Below, piece by piece: positions 14,493 to 23,570 of a DNA stretch of 64,000 nucleotides. A program made the position numbers and the translations under genes. The notes under the pieces were generated by a model. That model worked only from the letters and a program-made list of their open reading frames with translations. It had not been told where the DNA came from and made no database searches. The stretch's first letter is position 1. Each line of letters opens with the position of its first letter. Source of the DNA: VRUE01 sp963702035 (GTDB taxonomy: Bacteria > Actinomycetota > Thermoleophilia > Solirubrobacterales > 70-9); the NCBI GenBank assembly GCA_963702035.1, contig OY969700.1:806001-870000 (forward strand), read 5' to 3'.

Positions 14493-15590
14493 GTGCGAAC
14501 CGCGATCGTCTCCGACCTCCACCTCGGCAGCGCCTTCGGCGAGGACCTGCTGCGCGACGCAGAGATCCGCCGCGTCCTGCTCGACGAGCTCGCCTCGGCG
14601 GACCGGGTGGTCCTGCTCGGGGACGTGCTGGAGCTGCGCGAACTGCCACTCGCCAGTGTGCTGGAGAGCGCCCGGGCCTTCTTCGAGGAGTTGGGCGAGG
14701 CGATGGCGGGGCGCCCCGTGATCCTGGTGCCCGGGAACCACGATCACCGCCTCGCCGAGCCCCTGCTGGAGCAGCTCGCCCTCGCCGGCGAGCCGATCGG
14801 ACTGGAGCACCACGCCGAGCCGGCCGGCGAGGCGGCGTCGCGGATCGCTGGCTGGCTCGGCGGCGCCGAGCTGCGAATCGCCTACCCGGGAATCTGGCTG
14901 CGCGAGGACGTCTACGCCACCCACGGCCACTACATGGACTGCCACATGAGCCTGCCACGGATGGAGTGCGTCGCGGCCGCGGCGACGATGCGGACCCTGC
15001 GCCCGCTGCCCACCCGCCCCAAGCCCGCCGACTACGAGCATGTCCTGCAGCCCGTCTACGGCTTCACCTACGGCTTGGCGCAGGGGGGTTCGGTCTGGGG
15101 CAAGGCCCGCCCCTCCGAACGAGCATGGCGCTCACTCTCAAGCAACGGCAATCGCGGCAGGGTCCGCCGCACCGCGTTGCGCGCCGCGGTGCCCGCGACC
15201 GTGTGGACCATCAACCGGCTCCTGCGGGCGGGGTTCGACGCCGACCTCAGCCCCGCCGCAATAACCCGCAGCGGAGTCGATGCGGCCACCGAGATGTCTG
15301 CGCGGCTGGACCTCGACGGCGTGCACGTGATCACCGGCCACACCCACCGGGCCGGGCCGGAAGAGAGCGAGGAGGCCTGGGGGCTGCCCGGCGGCGGGCA
15401 CCTCCACAACACCGGCAGCTGGGTCTTCGCCTCGGCCTTCCATCGCCCTGGCACCCCACCGGGCCCCTACTGGCCGGGCACGATCACCTGGCTTGGCGAC
15501 GACGGCCCCCCGAGCCGGGTGAAATTGCTGCTCGGCCGCAGCAGAGATCAACTTACGAAAACCGGGCGAGGCTCCCGGGGCGCTCCCTAA
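14493..15590 (+). CDS. Calcineurin-like metallophosphoesterase
   Basis: The 365-aa product shows the metallophosphoesterase motif series: SDLHLGS (DxH), LLGDVLEL (GDxxD-like), VPGNHDHR (GNHD), THGHYMD and ITGHTHRAG (GHxH). The order and the early position of DxH match UDP-2,3-diacylglucosamine hydrolase-like or cell-envelope phosphoesterases. Start is GTG 14493 (VRTAIVSDLH); a TTG three codons earlier is possible. The 3' end overlaps the convergent dehalogenase by 4 bases. The physiological substrate is not predictable, as this group is probably cytosolic and diverse. Confidence 0.88.
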   Translation: MRTAIVSDLHLGSAFGEDLLRDAEIRRVLLDELASADRVVLLGDVLELRELPLASVLESARAFFEELGEAMAGRPVILVPGNHDHRLAEPLLEQLALAGEPIGLEHHAEPAGEAASRIAGWLGGAELRIAYPGIWLREDVYATHGHYMDCHMSLPRMECVAAAATMRTLRPLPTRPKPADYEHVLQPVYGFTYGLAQGGSVWGKARPSERAWRSLSSNGNRGRVRRTALRAAVPATVWTINRLLRAGFDADLSPAAITRSGVDAATEMSARLDLDGVHVITGHTHRAGPEESEEAWGLPGGGHLHNTGSWVFASAFHRPGTPPGPYWPGTITWLGDDGPPSRVKLLLGRSRDQLTKTGRGSRGAP

Positions 15591-16462
15591 AGCCAGTCGG
15601 CGATGATGCGGCCGATCTCCTCGCCGGCGTCCTCCTGGAGGAAGTGACCGGCGTTCTCGATCACCCGCGGCGCCGGGAAGTTGAGCCGCGAGGAGACCTG
15701 CTCCCCCACCGAGAGCGGCAGCGCCGGGTCGGAGTCCGCCCAGAGGACAAGCGCCGGGCGCCCGTCCCCCCGCAGCGCATCCGCGACGCGCCTGCCCTCG
15801 GCGGCGCCCGGAGCGTCGGGCTCGGTCGGCAGGATCAGCGGGAAGGCGCGGGCACCCGCCTTCGACTCGGGGCTCGGAAAGGGAGCCTCGTAGGCGGCGA
15901 TCACCTCGTCGCCGGGGTCGTTCTTGCAGCCGGCCTTGACCAGGAAGCCGGCCGGCACGTCGGGATTGCGGCGGACGTAATCGCGGAATTTGAGCCAGGT
16001 CTCGCTCATCTTCTGGTGGCCGGTGAAGGGGCCGGTGTCCATGATCACGAGGCGCGAGAAGCGATCGGGGTGCTCGACCGCGAGCCGCAGCCCGATCGGC
16101 CCACCCCAGTCGTGGACGACGGCGGTGGCGTCGCGCACGTCGAGCTCCTCGAGCAGCGCCGACATCGACTCGACGTGGCGGTCGTAGGTGTACCAGTCGA
16201 GATCGGTGGGCTTGTCGGAGCGGCCGAAGCCGGCGTAGTCGGGGGCGATGCAGCGGTAGCCCGCGTCGCGCACCGGCGGGATCACCTTGCGCCAGAGGAA
16301 CGACCAGGTCGGCTCGCCGTGGAAGAAGACGACCGGCTTCCCCTCACCCTCGTCGAGATAGGCCAACCGCAGCCCGTCCACCTCGTGGTAGCTCGACTCG
16401 AAGGGAAAGTCCGGCAGCCCCCGCAGGCTCTCCTCCGGCGTTCTCACCGCCTCGACGCTCAC
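15587..16462 (-). CDS. Haloalkane dehalogenase-type alpha/beta hydrolase
   Basis: The 291-aa product carries the HGEPTW oxyanion and halide-binding motif (residues 48-53) and the nucleophile elbow VHDWGG with Asp118 in place of the usual Ser. Asp as nucleophile with the adjacent Trp is the mark of haloalkane dehalogenases. DYAGFGRSDKP and the catalytic His in ENAGHFLQED complete the fold. Enzymes of this type release halide from alkyl halides through an alkyl-enzyme ester; some relatives act on epoxides, so activity should be tested. It is single-gene, next to a convergent phosphoesterase. Confidence 0.85.
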   Translation of the reverse strand: MSVEAVRTPEESLRGLPDFPFESSYHEVDGLRLAYLDEGEGKPVVFFHGEPTWSFLWRKVIPPVRDAGYRCIAPDYAGFGRSDKPTDLDWYTYDRHVESMSALLEELDVRDATAVVHDWGGPIGLRLAVEHPDRFSRLVIMDTGPFTGHQKMSETWLKFRDYVRRNPDVPAGFLVKAGCKNDPGDEVIAAYEAPFPSPESKAGARAFPLILPTEPDAPGAAEGRRVADALRGDGRPALVLWADSDPALPLSVGEQVSSRLNFPAPRVIENAGHFLQEDAGEEIGRIIADWL

Positions 16463-16469
16463 GCCGCGA

Positions 16470-17339
16470 TCATGGCAGCTGCCGCAGGAAGGCGCCTATT
16501 TCGGGCCCGAAGTAGGGCGAGAAGAGCTGGGTCGGGCGGCCCTGATAGCTGTAGCTGGTCACGCCGCTGACGAATTCGCCGTCGAAGAGCCAGGCACCGC
16601 CGCTGGAGCCGGCGGCCATGTCGCAGGACGCCGGCATCGTCGGCAGGCCCGAGAAGCGATCGGTGAGAGGGTCGAGCCCGAGGCCGTGGGCGCGGCAACT
16701 GCGCAGCTCTTCCCCCCCGGCGCGGGCCGCCGGATAGCCGAAGATCTGGAAGGCGGCGAGCCGAGATTTCCCGGTCGCATAGCCGCGGCCCCCGACGACA
16801 TCGGTGAGCGCGCCGAGCTCGTTCGGCTTGACCCGCAGCGCCGCAACGTCGAAGTCGGGATTTTCCCGATGGCGCCATTGCGGCATGACGTATATGGACT
16901 GGGCATCGAAGGTCCCAAAGGGACGGCTGCCGTGGTCGTAGGCGGGGACGAAGACGAGCTTTCTGCCCTCGACTCCCTTTTCGATCGCGCAGTGCCCCGC
17001 CGTGAGGACGATCGAGTGACTCGGCGTGTTCAGGGCCGTGCCCGAGCATGAGTAAGGCCCGGTGACCGGGTCGATGCCGAGGATCTTGCCGTTTGTGCGG
17101 GTGCCGTCTTCGGCCGCGTTGAGCACGCGGATGCTGCTGGCCCCGGCCCGTGGGCTTTCTCTGAAGGGCGGCGCCGGGGGCCGTGCGGGCGCGCGCAGGG
17201 GTTGAGCAAGAGCAGGGAGCGACGCGCTCAGCTGATGAACCACCGGCGGCGCGGCCCGCGCGGCGGCCGGAAGCAATGCGGTGAGCGCCGTCAAAGCGGC
17301 GAGCGCTCCTCGCGCCAGCGGTCTCATCGCCCCGTTCAT
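16470..17339 (-). CDS. Secreted trypsin-like serine protease
   Basis: The 289-aa product starts at MNGAMRPLARG with a Sec signal peptide (ALAALTALTALLPAAARA-AP). After a Pro-rich propeptide-like stretch come the chymotrypsin-fold landmarks: LTAGHC (His), NPDFDVAALRV (Asp) and AGSSGGAW (Ser). Two Cys near the nucleophile (RSCRAHG and ASCDMAAGSSGG) can pair in a disulfide. It is an exported peptidase of unknown target. The start at 17339 is chosen because the upstream extension lacks a signal-peptide n-region. Confidence 0.87.
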   Translation of the reverse strand: MNGAMRPLARGALAALTALTALLPAAARAAPPVVHQLSASLPALAQPLRAPARPPAPPFRESPRAGASSIRVLNAAEDGTRTNGKILGIDPVTGPYSCSGTALNTPSHSIVLTAGHCAIEKGVEGRKLVFVPAYDHGSRPFGTFDAQSIYVMPQWRHRENPDFDVAALRVKPNELGALTDVVGGRGYATGKSRLAAFQIFGYPAARAGGEELRSCRAHGLGLDPLTDRFSGLPTMPASCDMAAGSSGGAWLFDGEFVSGVTSYSYQGRPTQLFSPYFGPEIGAFLRQLP

Positions 17340-17474
17340 CGGCGTAAGGGTGCCAGAAGGATGACTTTTGCAAGCGAGATTGGCCGGGCGGTCATTTGTT
17401 GCAGGAAACACTTGATAGAGGCAGAAGCTGCTCCCTGGCATTCCTGTCTCTCCTCTTCACCGAAAGGGTTACTC

Positions 17475-17867
17475 ATGAACGAAGACAGCCTGATCAGCGG
17501 CTGGTGGGTCTTTGCCGGCGTGCTGCTGCTCATCGCCGGCGTGCTCAACATCGTCTACGGGATCGCGGCGATCGGCGATTCGAAGTTCTTCACCGAAAAC
17601 GCGACCTTCATCATCAGCGGGCTGCACACCTGGGGCTGGATCAGCCTGATCATCGGCGTGCTCGAGCTGATCGCCGCGTTCTCGCTCTTCTCCGGGGGCG
17701 AATTCGGCCGCTGGTTCGGGATCTTCGTCGGCTCGCTCAACGCGATCGGCGCGCTGCTCTCGATCCCCGCCTACCCCTTCTGGTCGCTGGCGATCTTCGC
17801 CCTCTCGATCATCATCGTCTACAAGCTGGCCGAGGGCCCGGAAGGCAACCCCGTTCCCAGGGGCTGA
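17475..17867 (+). CDS. Four-TM small membrane protein (DUF7144-like)
   Basis: From ATG 17475, preceded by GAAAGGG, the product is 130 aa with four hydrophobic helices (VFAGVLLLIAGVLNIVYGI; GWISLIIGVLELIAAF; WFGIFVGSLNAIGALLSI; FWSLAIFALSIIIVYKL). This is the pattern of a common actinobacterial membrane family of unknown function. The earlier open frame is shadow. A strong hairpin follows 48 bases after the stop and may end its transcript. Confidence 0.88.
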   Translation: MNEDSLISGWWVFAGVLLLIAGVLNIVYGIAAIGDSKFFTENATFIISGLHTWGWISLIIGVLELIAAFSLFSGGEFGRWFGIFVGSLNAIGALLSIPAYPFWSLAIFALSIIIVYKLAEGPEGNPVPRG

Positions 17868-17877
17868 GCGGCAAGGG

Positions 17878-18924
17878 TCAGCCGCGCAGCGGCGATCCAG
17901 AGACCTGCTGTGGACGAAGGCCCCGGGAACCCGGGGCCTTCGTCGTCTCGGCGGCGAGCGGTGCCTCCGCGTCGAGGGTCGACCACGGCGCCACGGCCGG
18001 CTCGCGGCTCTCGTAGAGGACGTCGACGCCGGCGAGGCGGTCCTGCCAGCCGCGGCGCCGTTCGTCGAAGAGCACTCCCAAGAAGCCGAGACCGAACGGG
18101 ATCGCGGCGAGGAAGAGCCCGACCAGGCGCCGCAGCGACTTGCGCGGCGGCAGGCCGCGGCCGTCGGTGCCGAGCCTGACGCCGAAGAAGCGCATGCCCG
18201 GCGTCTGTCCCGCCAGCGACCAGAAGGCGACCAGATAGAACGACCCGAGGGCGATCCAGGTGACGCTGCCGACGGCGAGGGCGAAGCCGGAGACGCCGTT
18301 GCCGTTGCCGGAGAAGAAGGAGCCGATCAGCGCCACGATCGCGGCCAGGCCGGAAAAGGCGAGGTTGACGATCAGCAGGTCGAGGCCGAAAGCAAGGCCT
18401 CGGGTGAGCGCACCGGCGCGCTCGGTCGGCTCGGTGCGGCGCTTGCGGAAGACGACCCGTCGCGCGATCCGCTCGATCACGCCGTCCAGGCGCCTGGTCA
18501 CGTCGCCGATCGTGTGGCCGATATCCTCGATGAAGCCGACGCTCTGGGCGCTGATCGCGGCGCGCAGCTCGGGCGCCTCGGCGATCCGCTCGACCAGCCG
18601 CTGCGCCTCGTCGCTGGCGAGCAGGCGCCGCCAGACCTCGTCGACCATCTCGCTGTCGAGCGCGTCGATCAGGGCTTGCTTGACCGTGTCGCTCTCCAGC
18701 GCACCGCGGGCCGCTTCCTCGACCAGCGGCCCCTGCAGCACCCGCACCAGCGCCCGCTCTACCGCCTCGCTCTCGACCGCGGCGACCATCGCCTCCTCGG
18801 CGGCGGCCTCGACGGCGCGGTCGATTCCCGCCGCTTTGCCGACCGAGCGGGCGCCGCGCACGCCGGCGCCGAGCAGCCGCACCGAGAGCGGCAGCGGAGC
18901 CTGGGAATCGGAGCCGTCGGCCAT
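17878..18924 (-). CDS. RDD-family membrane protein
   Basis: The 348-aa product has a helical cytosolic N-terminal half (about 160 residues, many Glu/Ala) followed by the RDD domain. Its landmarks are RGLAFGLDLLIVNLAF (R...D), GQTPGMRFFGVRLG and RRGWQDRLAGVDVLYE (the DR-L pair). There are about four TM helices. RDD proteins are poorly understood membrane proteins; some act in sodium or proton antiport. The last 15 codons overlap a strong hairpin. Confidence 0.87.
   Translation of the reverse strand: MADGSDSQAPLPLSVRLLGAGVRGARSVGKAAGIDRAVEAAAEEAMVAAVESEAVERALVRVLQGPLVEEAARGALESDTVKQALIDALDSEMVDEVWRRLLASDEAQRLVERIAEAPELRAAISAQSVGFIEDIGHTIGDVTRRLDGVIERIARRVVFRKRRTEPTERAGALTRGLAFGLDLLIVNLAFSGLAAIVALIGSFFSGNGNGVSGFALAVGSVTWIALGSFYLVAFWSLAGQTPGMRFFGVRLGTDGRGLPPRKSLRRLVGLFLAAIPFGLGFLGVLFDERRRGWQDRLAGVDVLYESREPAVAPWSTLDAEAPLAAETTKAPGSRGLRPQQVSGSPLRG
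17915..17942. terminator. 13-bp GC-rich hairpin, terminator for the small membrane gene
   Basis: CGAAGGCCCCGGG pairs perfectly with CCCGGGGCCTTCG around two bases. It lies 48 bases after the stop of the plus-strand four-TM gene, and inside the last codons of the minus-strand RDD gene. There is no clear T-run, as is usual for actinobacterial terminators. Confidence 0.6.
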
Positions 18925-19009
18925 TGCGGGCGAGTATAGGTCGCTTTGGTCAGTCGCCGAGCACGCCGAGCAGCACCCCGGCGCTTTCCTTCGCCGCCAC
19001 CTGGGAGCC

Positions 19010-19942
19010 TCAGGCGACGGCGCGCAGCCGGCTCTTGGCCTGCTGGGCGATCACGGCGGCCCACTCGGAATCGTCGATCCGCACGGGTGCCGTCGTCGCG
19101 AGGAAATCGGCGAGCGTGGCGGCGAGTCCCTCCGGGTCTTCGAGAAGTGGGAAGTGGGCAGCGCGGGGCAGCGTCTCGAAGCGGCAGTGCGGGATCGCCT
19201 CGTGGGCGGCGCGCCCGTGCTCGATCGGAATCGTGCGGTCGCGCTCGCCCCAGACGATCAGGGTCGCCATGTCGCCGAGCAGGTAAAGCCGGTCGGCGGC
19301 GCTGACGTGCTGGCCGTGGACATCGATGACCGAGCGCAGCGTCTGCAGGAACGCCCGCCGCGAGCCCGGCTCCTGCAGCGGCCGCAGCGCCCGGGCGACC
19401 GCCTCGAGGTAGACGCCCTTCGAGCTGCCGCGGGCGCGCAGCCGCTCCCCGGCGGCGTCGATCGCGTCAACCAGCCGCCGCTGCGTGGCGAGGCGGAGCA
19501 GCGGTGAGGCGCCGGGCAGAGCGGCCCCGCGCAGCAGCGGGCTCACCTCGCGCCCGAGGCCACCGCTGGAGATCAGCACCAGCCGCTCGGTGCGCTGAGG
19601 GAATTGGTAGAAGAACTGCATCGCGACGCCGCCGCCGAGCGAGTGGCCGACGATCGTCGCCCGCTCGACCCCGATCGTCGTCAGCAGGTCGCGGATGCTG
19701 GCCGCGTGGGCGCCGAGCGAGTAGTCCCCCCGCGGCGTCGCCGAGTCGCCGTGCCCGATCAGATCCGGCGCGACCACCCGGTAGGAGCCGGCGAGCCGCT
19801 CGGCGACCGCCTGCCAGTGGCGCGAGGAGTTGACCATGCCATGGATCAGGACCACGGTCGGCCCGCTGCCGGCGACGCGATAGACCGCGCGGTGACCGTG
19901 CAGGTCAACCTCGTGGGCCTCGAAGCTGATCGCCGCGTCCAC
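19010..19942 (-). CDS. Alpha/beta-fold hydrolase
   Basis: The 310-aa product starts at GTG 19942. It has an oxyanion HG pair (VVLIHGMVNSS), DLIGHGDS, the nucleophile elbow VGHSLGGG (Ser101), an acidic residue in WGERDRTIP and a His in RAAHFPLLED. These fit a serine hydrolase of the epoxide-hydrolase/esterase-like branch with a small helical cap (about residues 130-220). The substrate is unknown. It is the only gene on its strand between the RDD gene and the divergent binding-protein gene (59-base gap). Confidence 0.88.
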   Translation of the reverse strand: MDAAISFEAHEVDLHGHRAVYRVAGSGPTVVLIHGMVNSSRHWQAVAERLAGSYRVVAPDLIGHGDSATPRGDYSLGAHAASIRDLLTTIGVERATIVGHSLGGGVAMQFFYQFPQRTERLVLISSGGLGREVSPLLRGAALPGASPLLRLATQRRLVDAIDAAGERLRARGSSKGVYLEAVARALRPLQEPGSRRAFLQTLRSVIDVHGQHVSAADRLYLLGDMATLIVWGERDRTIPIEHGRAAHEAIPHCRFETLPRAAHFPLLEDPEGLAATLADFLATTAPVRIDDSEWAAVIAQQAKSRLRAVA

Positions 19943-20001
19943 GCGCAGACCTTAGATGATCGATCTAGCGCTCCGACCGCCGGGCGTGAGAGGGTCGGCC
20001 G

Positions 20002-21171
20002 ATGCAAAAGATCCGCGTCGCCACTGTCCTCGTCCTCGCCGCCCTCGCCTCGCTCGCCGCCGGCTGCGGCGGCTCCAGCTCCGACAACAGCGGCTCGGAC
20101 ACCTTCCGGGTGGGGCTCGAGGCGCCGCTCTCCGGCGAACAGTCGGTCCTCGGCAAGGGCATGCTGATGGGCGCGGAACTGGCGGCGACGCAGCTCAACG
20201 CAGCCGACGGGATCCTCGGCAAGCAGGTCGAAGTCGTGCCGATCGATGACGCGGCCGACCCGGCAACCGGCGTGAAGGCGGCGAAGTCCGCCATCGCCGC
20301 GGGCCTCGACGGCATCGTCGGCCCCTACAACTCCGGTGTCGGCGTCGAAACGCTGCCGCTCTACCTCAAGGCCGGCCTGGTGCCGATCCGCCTCACCTCC
20401 GACCAGTCAACCAACGGCCTCGGCTTCACCCTGCAGCCGATGAGCTACCAGATCGCCCCGGTCGCCTCGCGGGCGCTGACCGACTGGCAGGGGGCCAAGT
20501 CCGTCGCGATCGCCTACGACCCGACGCAGAACTACACCGTCTCGGTCTCGAAAGCGGTGAAGGCATCGCTGGAAGAAGCCGGCGTCACGGTGACCGCTTA
20601 CGAGAAGGTCCAGCCCGGCAAGAAGTCCTACGCCGACGTGGTCGAAAAGCTCGCCGCGACCGAACCCGACGTCATCTACGCCGCCGTCTACTTCCCCGAG
20701 GGTGGGCTGATCGCCAAGGAGATGCAGGAAGGCCAGGTGAAGGCCCAGTGCATCGCCGACTACGCCTCCTATGACACCGGCTTCGTCGAAACCGCCGGCG
20801 TCGCCGCCGCGCGGGCGTGCCCGGTGGTCGGCGTGCCGGCACCGCGGGACTTCACCGGCGCCGCCGCCAAGGTCGGCGAGTACGAAGAAGAATTCGGCAG
20901 CGCGCCGGGCACCTGGAGCCCCTACACCTACGACTCGCTCAACTTCCTCGCCGACGGCGCGAAGAAGGCCGGCGGCACCGCTTCAGGCAAGCTCACCAAA
21001 GCCCTCGACGCGGTCAAAGACTGGAAGGGCTGGACCGGCTCGATCACGATCGACCCGAGCAACGGCAACCGCCGGCCGGCCACCGTGGTGATCGTCAACA
21101 CCGACAAGAGCGGGCAGCTCCACGTCGACGAGGACTGGGCCAAAGCGGTCGGCGCCCCGTACACGGGGTAG
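20002..21171 (+). CDS. ABC transporter substrate-binding lipoprotein, branched-chain amino acid type
   Basis: The 389-aa product has a lipoprotein signal with lipobox LAAGC (Cys about 21), so it should be anchored outside the membrane. The mature part, TFRVGLEAPLSGEQSVLGKG...GAELAATQLNAADGILGKQVE, is the type I periplasmic-binding fold of LivJ/LivK and urea or amide-binding relatives. Membrane and ATPase subunits are not adjacent, so either distant genes supply the transporter or it is a receptor. It stands alone between two unrelated genes. Confidence 0.9.
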   Translation: MQKIRVATVLVLAALASLAAGCGGSSSDNSGSDTFRVGLEAPLSGEQSVLGKGMLMGAELAATQLNAADGILGKQVEVVPIDDAADPATGVKAAKSAIAAGLDGIVGPYNSGVGVETLPLYLKAGLVPIRLTSDQSTNGLGFTLQPMSYQIAPVASRALTDWQGAKSVAIAYDPTQNYTVSVSKAVKASLEEAGVTVTAYEKVQPGKKSYADVVEKLAATEPDVIYAAVYFPEGGLIAKEMQEGQVKAQCIADYASYDTGFVETAGVAAARACPVVGVPAPRDFTGAAAKVGEYEEEFGSAPGTWSPYTYDSLNFLADGAKKAGGTASGKLTKALDAVKDWKGWTGSITIDPSNGNRRPATVVIVNTDKSGQLHVDEDWAKAVGAPYTG

Positions 21172-21298
21172 GTGCCCTCGGCGAGGAGGGGCAGGGCAGG
21201 GGCGGCCATAGTCAGCTTCCTTACACCGCCAACGCAACCACGGAGTTCGCACCGTGTCGCCGATATGAACGGCAAATCGAGACGACAGGGGGAGAACC

Positions 21299-21703
21299 AT
21301 GCTTCGAAGGATCGCGGTGAGCGGAGCGCTTGCCTGCCTGATGGCGGCGGCGATTGCGGTCACGTCCGCCGATGGGGCAGCCAAAACGCTGCTTCGAGGG
21401 CACACCGGACAGCAGCACGTAGTGAAGCTGAAGAAGTGGAACCACGCGCTGCAGATCGTTCGCTTCAACATCGAGCTCCGCTGCCGGGACGGCAGCGCCC
21501 TGATCGATGAAGAGAGCGGCTTCGTGCGAACTCCGATCCACAGCGGCGGGCGCTTCAGCGATGTGCAGACCGGCTCGACCGACACGGTGCGGATTCGGGG
21601 CCGCGTTCAGGGAAAGAGGATCAAGGGCCGCCTGCGTGTGAACGACCGGCTCGGCAAGGTGCGATGCGACTCCCACTGGGTGCGATTCACGGCGAAACCT
21701 TGA
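21299..21703 (+). CDS. Secreted hypothetical protein, 134 aa
   Basis: Residues 1-25 form a Sec signal peptide (LRRIAVSGALACLMAAAIAVTSADG). The mature domain is beta-rich and basic (ALQIVRFNIELRCRDGSALIDEESGF...VRIRGRVQGKRIKGRLRVNDRLGKVRCDSHWVRF). Two Cys (RCRD and VRCDS) about 70 residues apart may form a disulfide. The pattern resembles many small actinobacterial exported proteins with a single beta-sandwich; no function can be named. Confidence 0.75.
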   Translation: MLRRIAVSGALACLMAAAIAVTSADGAAKTLLRGHTGQQHVVKLKKWNHALQIVRFNIELRCRDGSALIDEESGFVRTPIHSGGRFSDVQTGSTDTVRIRGRVQGKRIKGRLRVNDRLGKVRCDSHWVRFTAKP

Positions 21704-21768
21704 GGCGAGTGCCGAGTTAGAGGTGGAGAGCATCTCGTCGTCCACCACTCGGCTACCGGGGAGGATGT

Positions 21769-22401
21769 TTGAGCAGCGGCAAGGACAGCGGCGGACAGCT
21801 GCCTGAAATCAGCTTGGAGCCGGGTCCCTGGGCGCTGCCGGAGGGGGGCAGCGCCGAGATCGGCTACCTCGTCGTTTCCGGCATGCTGCTGCGCCGGACG
21901 AGGGTCAACCGAGGGCGAAGCGTGGAGCTACTGGGGGTCGGCGACCTGCTCCTGCCGTGGCGCGAGGAGCGGGCCTCCTTCTCGCACTGGGAGTGGGAGG
22001 TCGTCAACCGCACGCGCCTCGCCGTTCTCGATCTCCGCTCCGGCTCGCCGCTTGCGCAGTCACCGACACGCATCGCGGCACTTGCCGGCCGGGCGATGGA
22101 CCGCACCCGGGCGCTGGCGTTGCAGTCGGCGATCATGAGCATCGTCGGCATCGAGGAGCGCCTGCGTGCATTGCTCTGGGCGTTCGCCGAGCGCTGGGGC
22201 ACGGTCGTCCCGGGGGGCGTCGAGATCGAGGTCAACGTGCCGCAGGCCGTCCTCGCGGAGATGGTCGGGGCGCGACGGCCGACGGTCAGCCTGGCACTGA
22301 GAGACCTCTGCGACAGCGGCCAGCTCGTCGCGCCCGAGCCAGGCCGCTGGGTCCTGCAAGGCGAGCCGCCCCCGATAGTCACGCCCGCCGGCGCCGACTG
22401 A
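21769..22401 (+). CDS. Crp/Fnr-family transcriptional regulator
   Basis: The TTG start at 21769 follows GGGGAGG. The 210-aa product has an N-terminal cupin-like effector domain, which looks degenerate, then a long dimerisation helix (AGRAMDRTRALALQSAIMSIVGIEERLRALLW). The HTH_Crp winged helix is clear: VPQAVLAEMVGARRPTVSLALRDLCDSGQL. The usual cAMP-binding signature is absent, so the ligand is unknown. It is a lone gene. Confidence 0.85.
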   Translation: MSSGKDSGGQLPEISLEPGPWALPEGGSAEIGYLVVSGMLLRRTRVNRGRSVELLGVGDLLLPWREERASFSHWEWEVVNRTRLAVLDLRSGSPLAQSPTRIAALAGRAMDRTRALALQSAIMSIVGIEERLRALLWAFAERWGTVVPGGVEIEVNVPQAVLAEMVGARRPTVSLALRDLCDSGQLVAPEPGRWVLQGEPPPIVTPAGAD

Positions 22402-22622
22402 GCGGGCGGCCGCGCAACCGCGCAGAGCCATCCGGTTTCGCCAAGATCGAAGCGGGTAGCGTTGTGCGACGGCCGATTTCCAGAGCCCCCAGGGACCTGA
22501 AGCACAATCGGGGCCCGACCGCCGACCCGGAGGCCTTTGCGCGCAAAGCGACCCTCGTCTGAGCGGAAGTCAAACGGGAGCGCGGCCGAGCAAACAGCGC
22601 TTTCTGGAACGGCTACGGAATG

Positions 22623-22650
22623 TCGGCCTAACCGGACGGTATTTGAACCA
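22623..22650. repeat. 28-bp direct repeat, copy 1
   Basis: TCGGCCTAACCGGACGGTAT plus TTGAACCA is identical to 23571-23598, 948 bases away in the same orientation. The two copies bracket the cupin and DUF5661-like genes. Flanking bases differ. The rest of the 311-base gap 22402-22712 shows no gene. Confidence 0.8.
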
Positions 22651-22712
22651 TGAGGCGTCGGCAAAGCGAATCCGCGTCTTCCGTCGCGTCTGATCGGACC
22701 GGCGCGGCGCCT

Positions 22713-23090
22713 TCAAGCCTGATGGCGGTGGGCGCGCTGGCGCGCTTCAGCCTTCTGCTCAAGCGTCATCGCGCCTGGATGGCCGTCGCCGGGCCACGGG
22801 GTGAGGATCAGCAAGAGGCGGGCATCGGACCGCGCAGCGATCGTGTGGCGCTCGCCGGGGTCGAACTCGAAGAGGTGGCCGACACTTGCCGCGACTGTCT
22901 CCTCACCGGGTGCGGTGACGTCAACCTCACCGTCGATGACGACAACCCGTGCGCGCTCGTGCACCTCGTGCTCTTGCAGCTCCTCCCCCGCCGGGAGAAA
23001 CAACACGATCGTCCGCGCGTCCTCGGCCGAGGCGAGGATCTGCGGCTGGTGCGGCTCCGCTTCAACTGTCTTCAGGTCCCAGCTCTGCAT
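22713..23090 (-). CDS. Cupin-domain protein, 125 aa
   Basis: The product is a single small beta-barrel: ARTIVLFLPAGEELQEHEVHERARVVVIDGEVDVTAPGE...GHLFEFDPGERHTIAARSDARLLLIL. It has cupin motif 1 (HEVHERARVVVIDGE) and motif 2 (PGERHTIAA). Conserved His/Glu could bind a metal. Such stand-alone cupins are often sensors or isomerases; no pathway is evident. The C-terminus is His/Arg-rich. Confidence 0.85.
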   Translation of the reverse strand: MQSWDLKTVEAEPHQPQILASAEDARTIVLFLPAGEELQEHEVHERARVVVIDGEVDVTAPGEETVAASVGHLFEFDPGERHTIAARSDARLLLILTPWPGDGHPGAMTLEQKAEARQRAHRHQA

Positions 23091-23124
23091 CCTTCACCTC
23101 CGTGAGCCTCGCAGCCATTCCGTT

Positions 23125-23400
23125 TCACACCGAATCCCTTCCCCGCCTGGCCTCTGCCTCCATCTTTTCCAAGCGAGCGTAGTAGTCCGGGAACTCGTTG
23201 AGATGGGCCAGCGCGATCTTGCCGGTGACAACCGCGTCATCGTTGGTGACGTTGGTGGCGAGATCATGGATCCCATGCTCGAGCTCCACATCCATTCCGG
23301 CCCGGAATTCGTCGAGGTCGAACGGAGCGGATGACCAATCGATGCCGATCTGCTCGCCGATCCGGCGTGCCTCCTCAGCGGTGAAGCTCTTGCGACTCAT
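23125..23400 (-). CDS. Small DUF5661-like protein, 91 aa
   Basis: The sequence KSFTAEEARRIGEQIGIDWSSAPFDLDEFRAGMDVELEHGIHDLATNVTNDDAVVTGKIALAHLNEFPDYYARLEKMEAE resembles the DUF5661 family, whose members share GIDW, the EFR-GMDVELEHG block and HL-E-PDYY. The function is unknown. It is encoded 34 bases upstream of the cupin gene on the same strand and may be co-transcribed with it. Confidence 0.75.
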   Translation of the reverse strand: MSRKSFTAEEARRIGEQIGIDWSSAPFDLDEFRAGMDVELEHGIHDLATNVTNDDAVVTGKIALAHLNEFPDYYARLEKMEAEARRGRDSV

Positions 23401-23570
23401 CGCTCCAGCCTAAAGGCCGGTGGGACCGAGCGCCAGATCCGCCGCGCGGGCAACCAAGATCCTTTTCTCGATTGCCGGAGCCGCAATCGACTCCAGAGGC
23501 GCCGTCTTGTCCGTCAACTCGGCCGTCCGAACAGAGTGGCAATGCGTTGGATGTTTTTGTCTGCGGAAAA

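Noticed and set aside
14417..16570. 717-codon plus-strand frame
   Set aside because: It overlaps the phosphoesterase and dehalogenase genes and has no domain features.
22616..22655. tRNA fragment in the 28-bp repeat
   Set aside because: ATTTGAACC looks like a minus-strand T-loop, but no T-stem or acceptor pairing can be formed.
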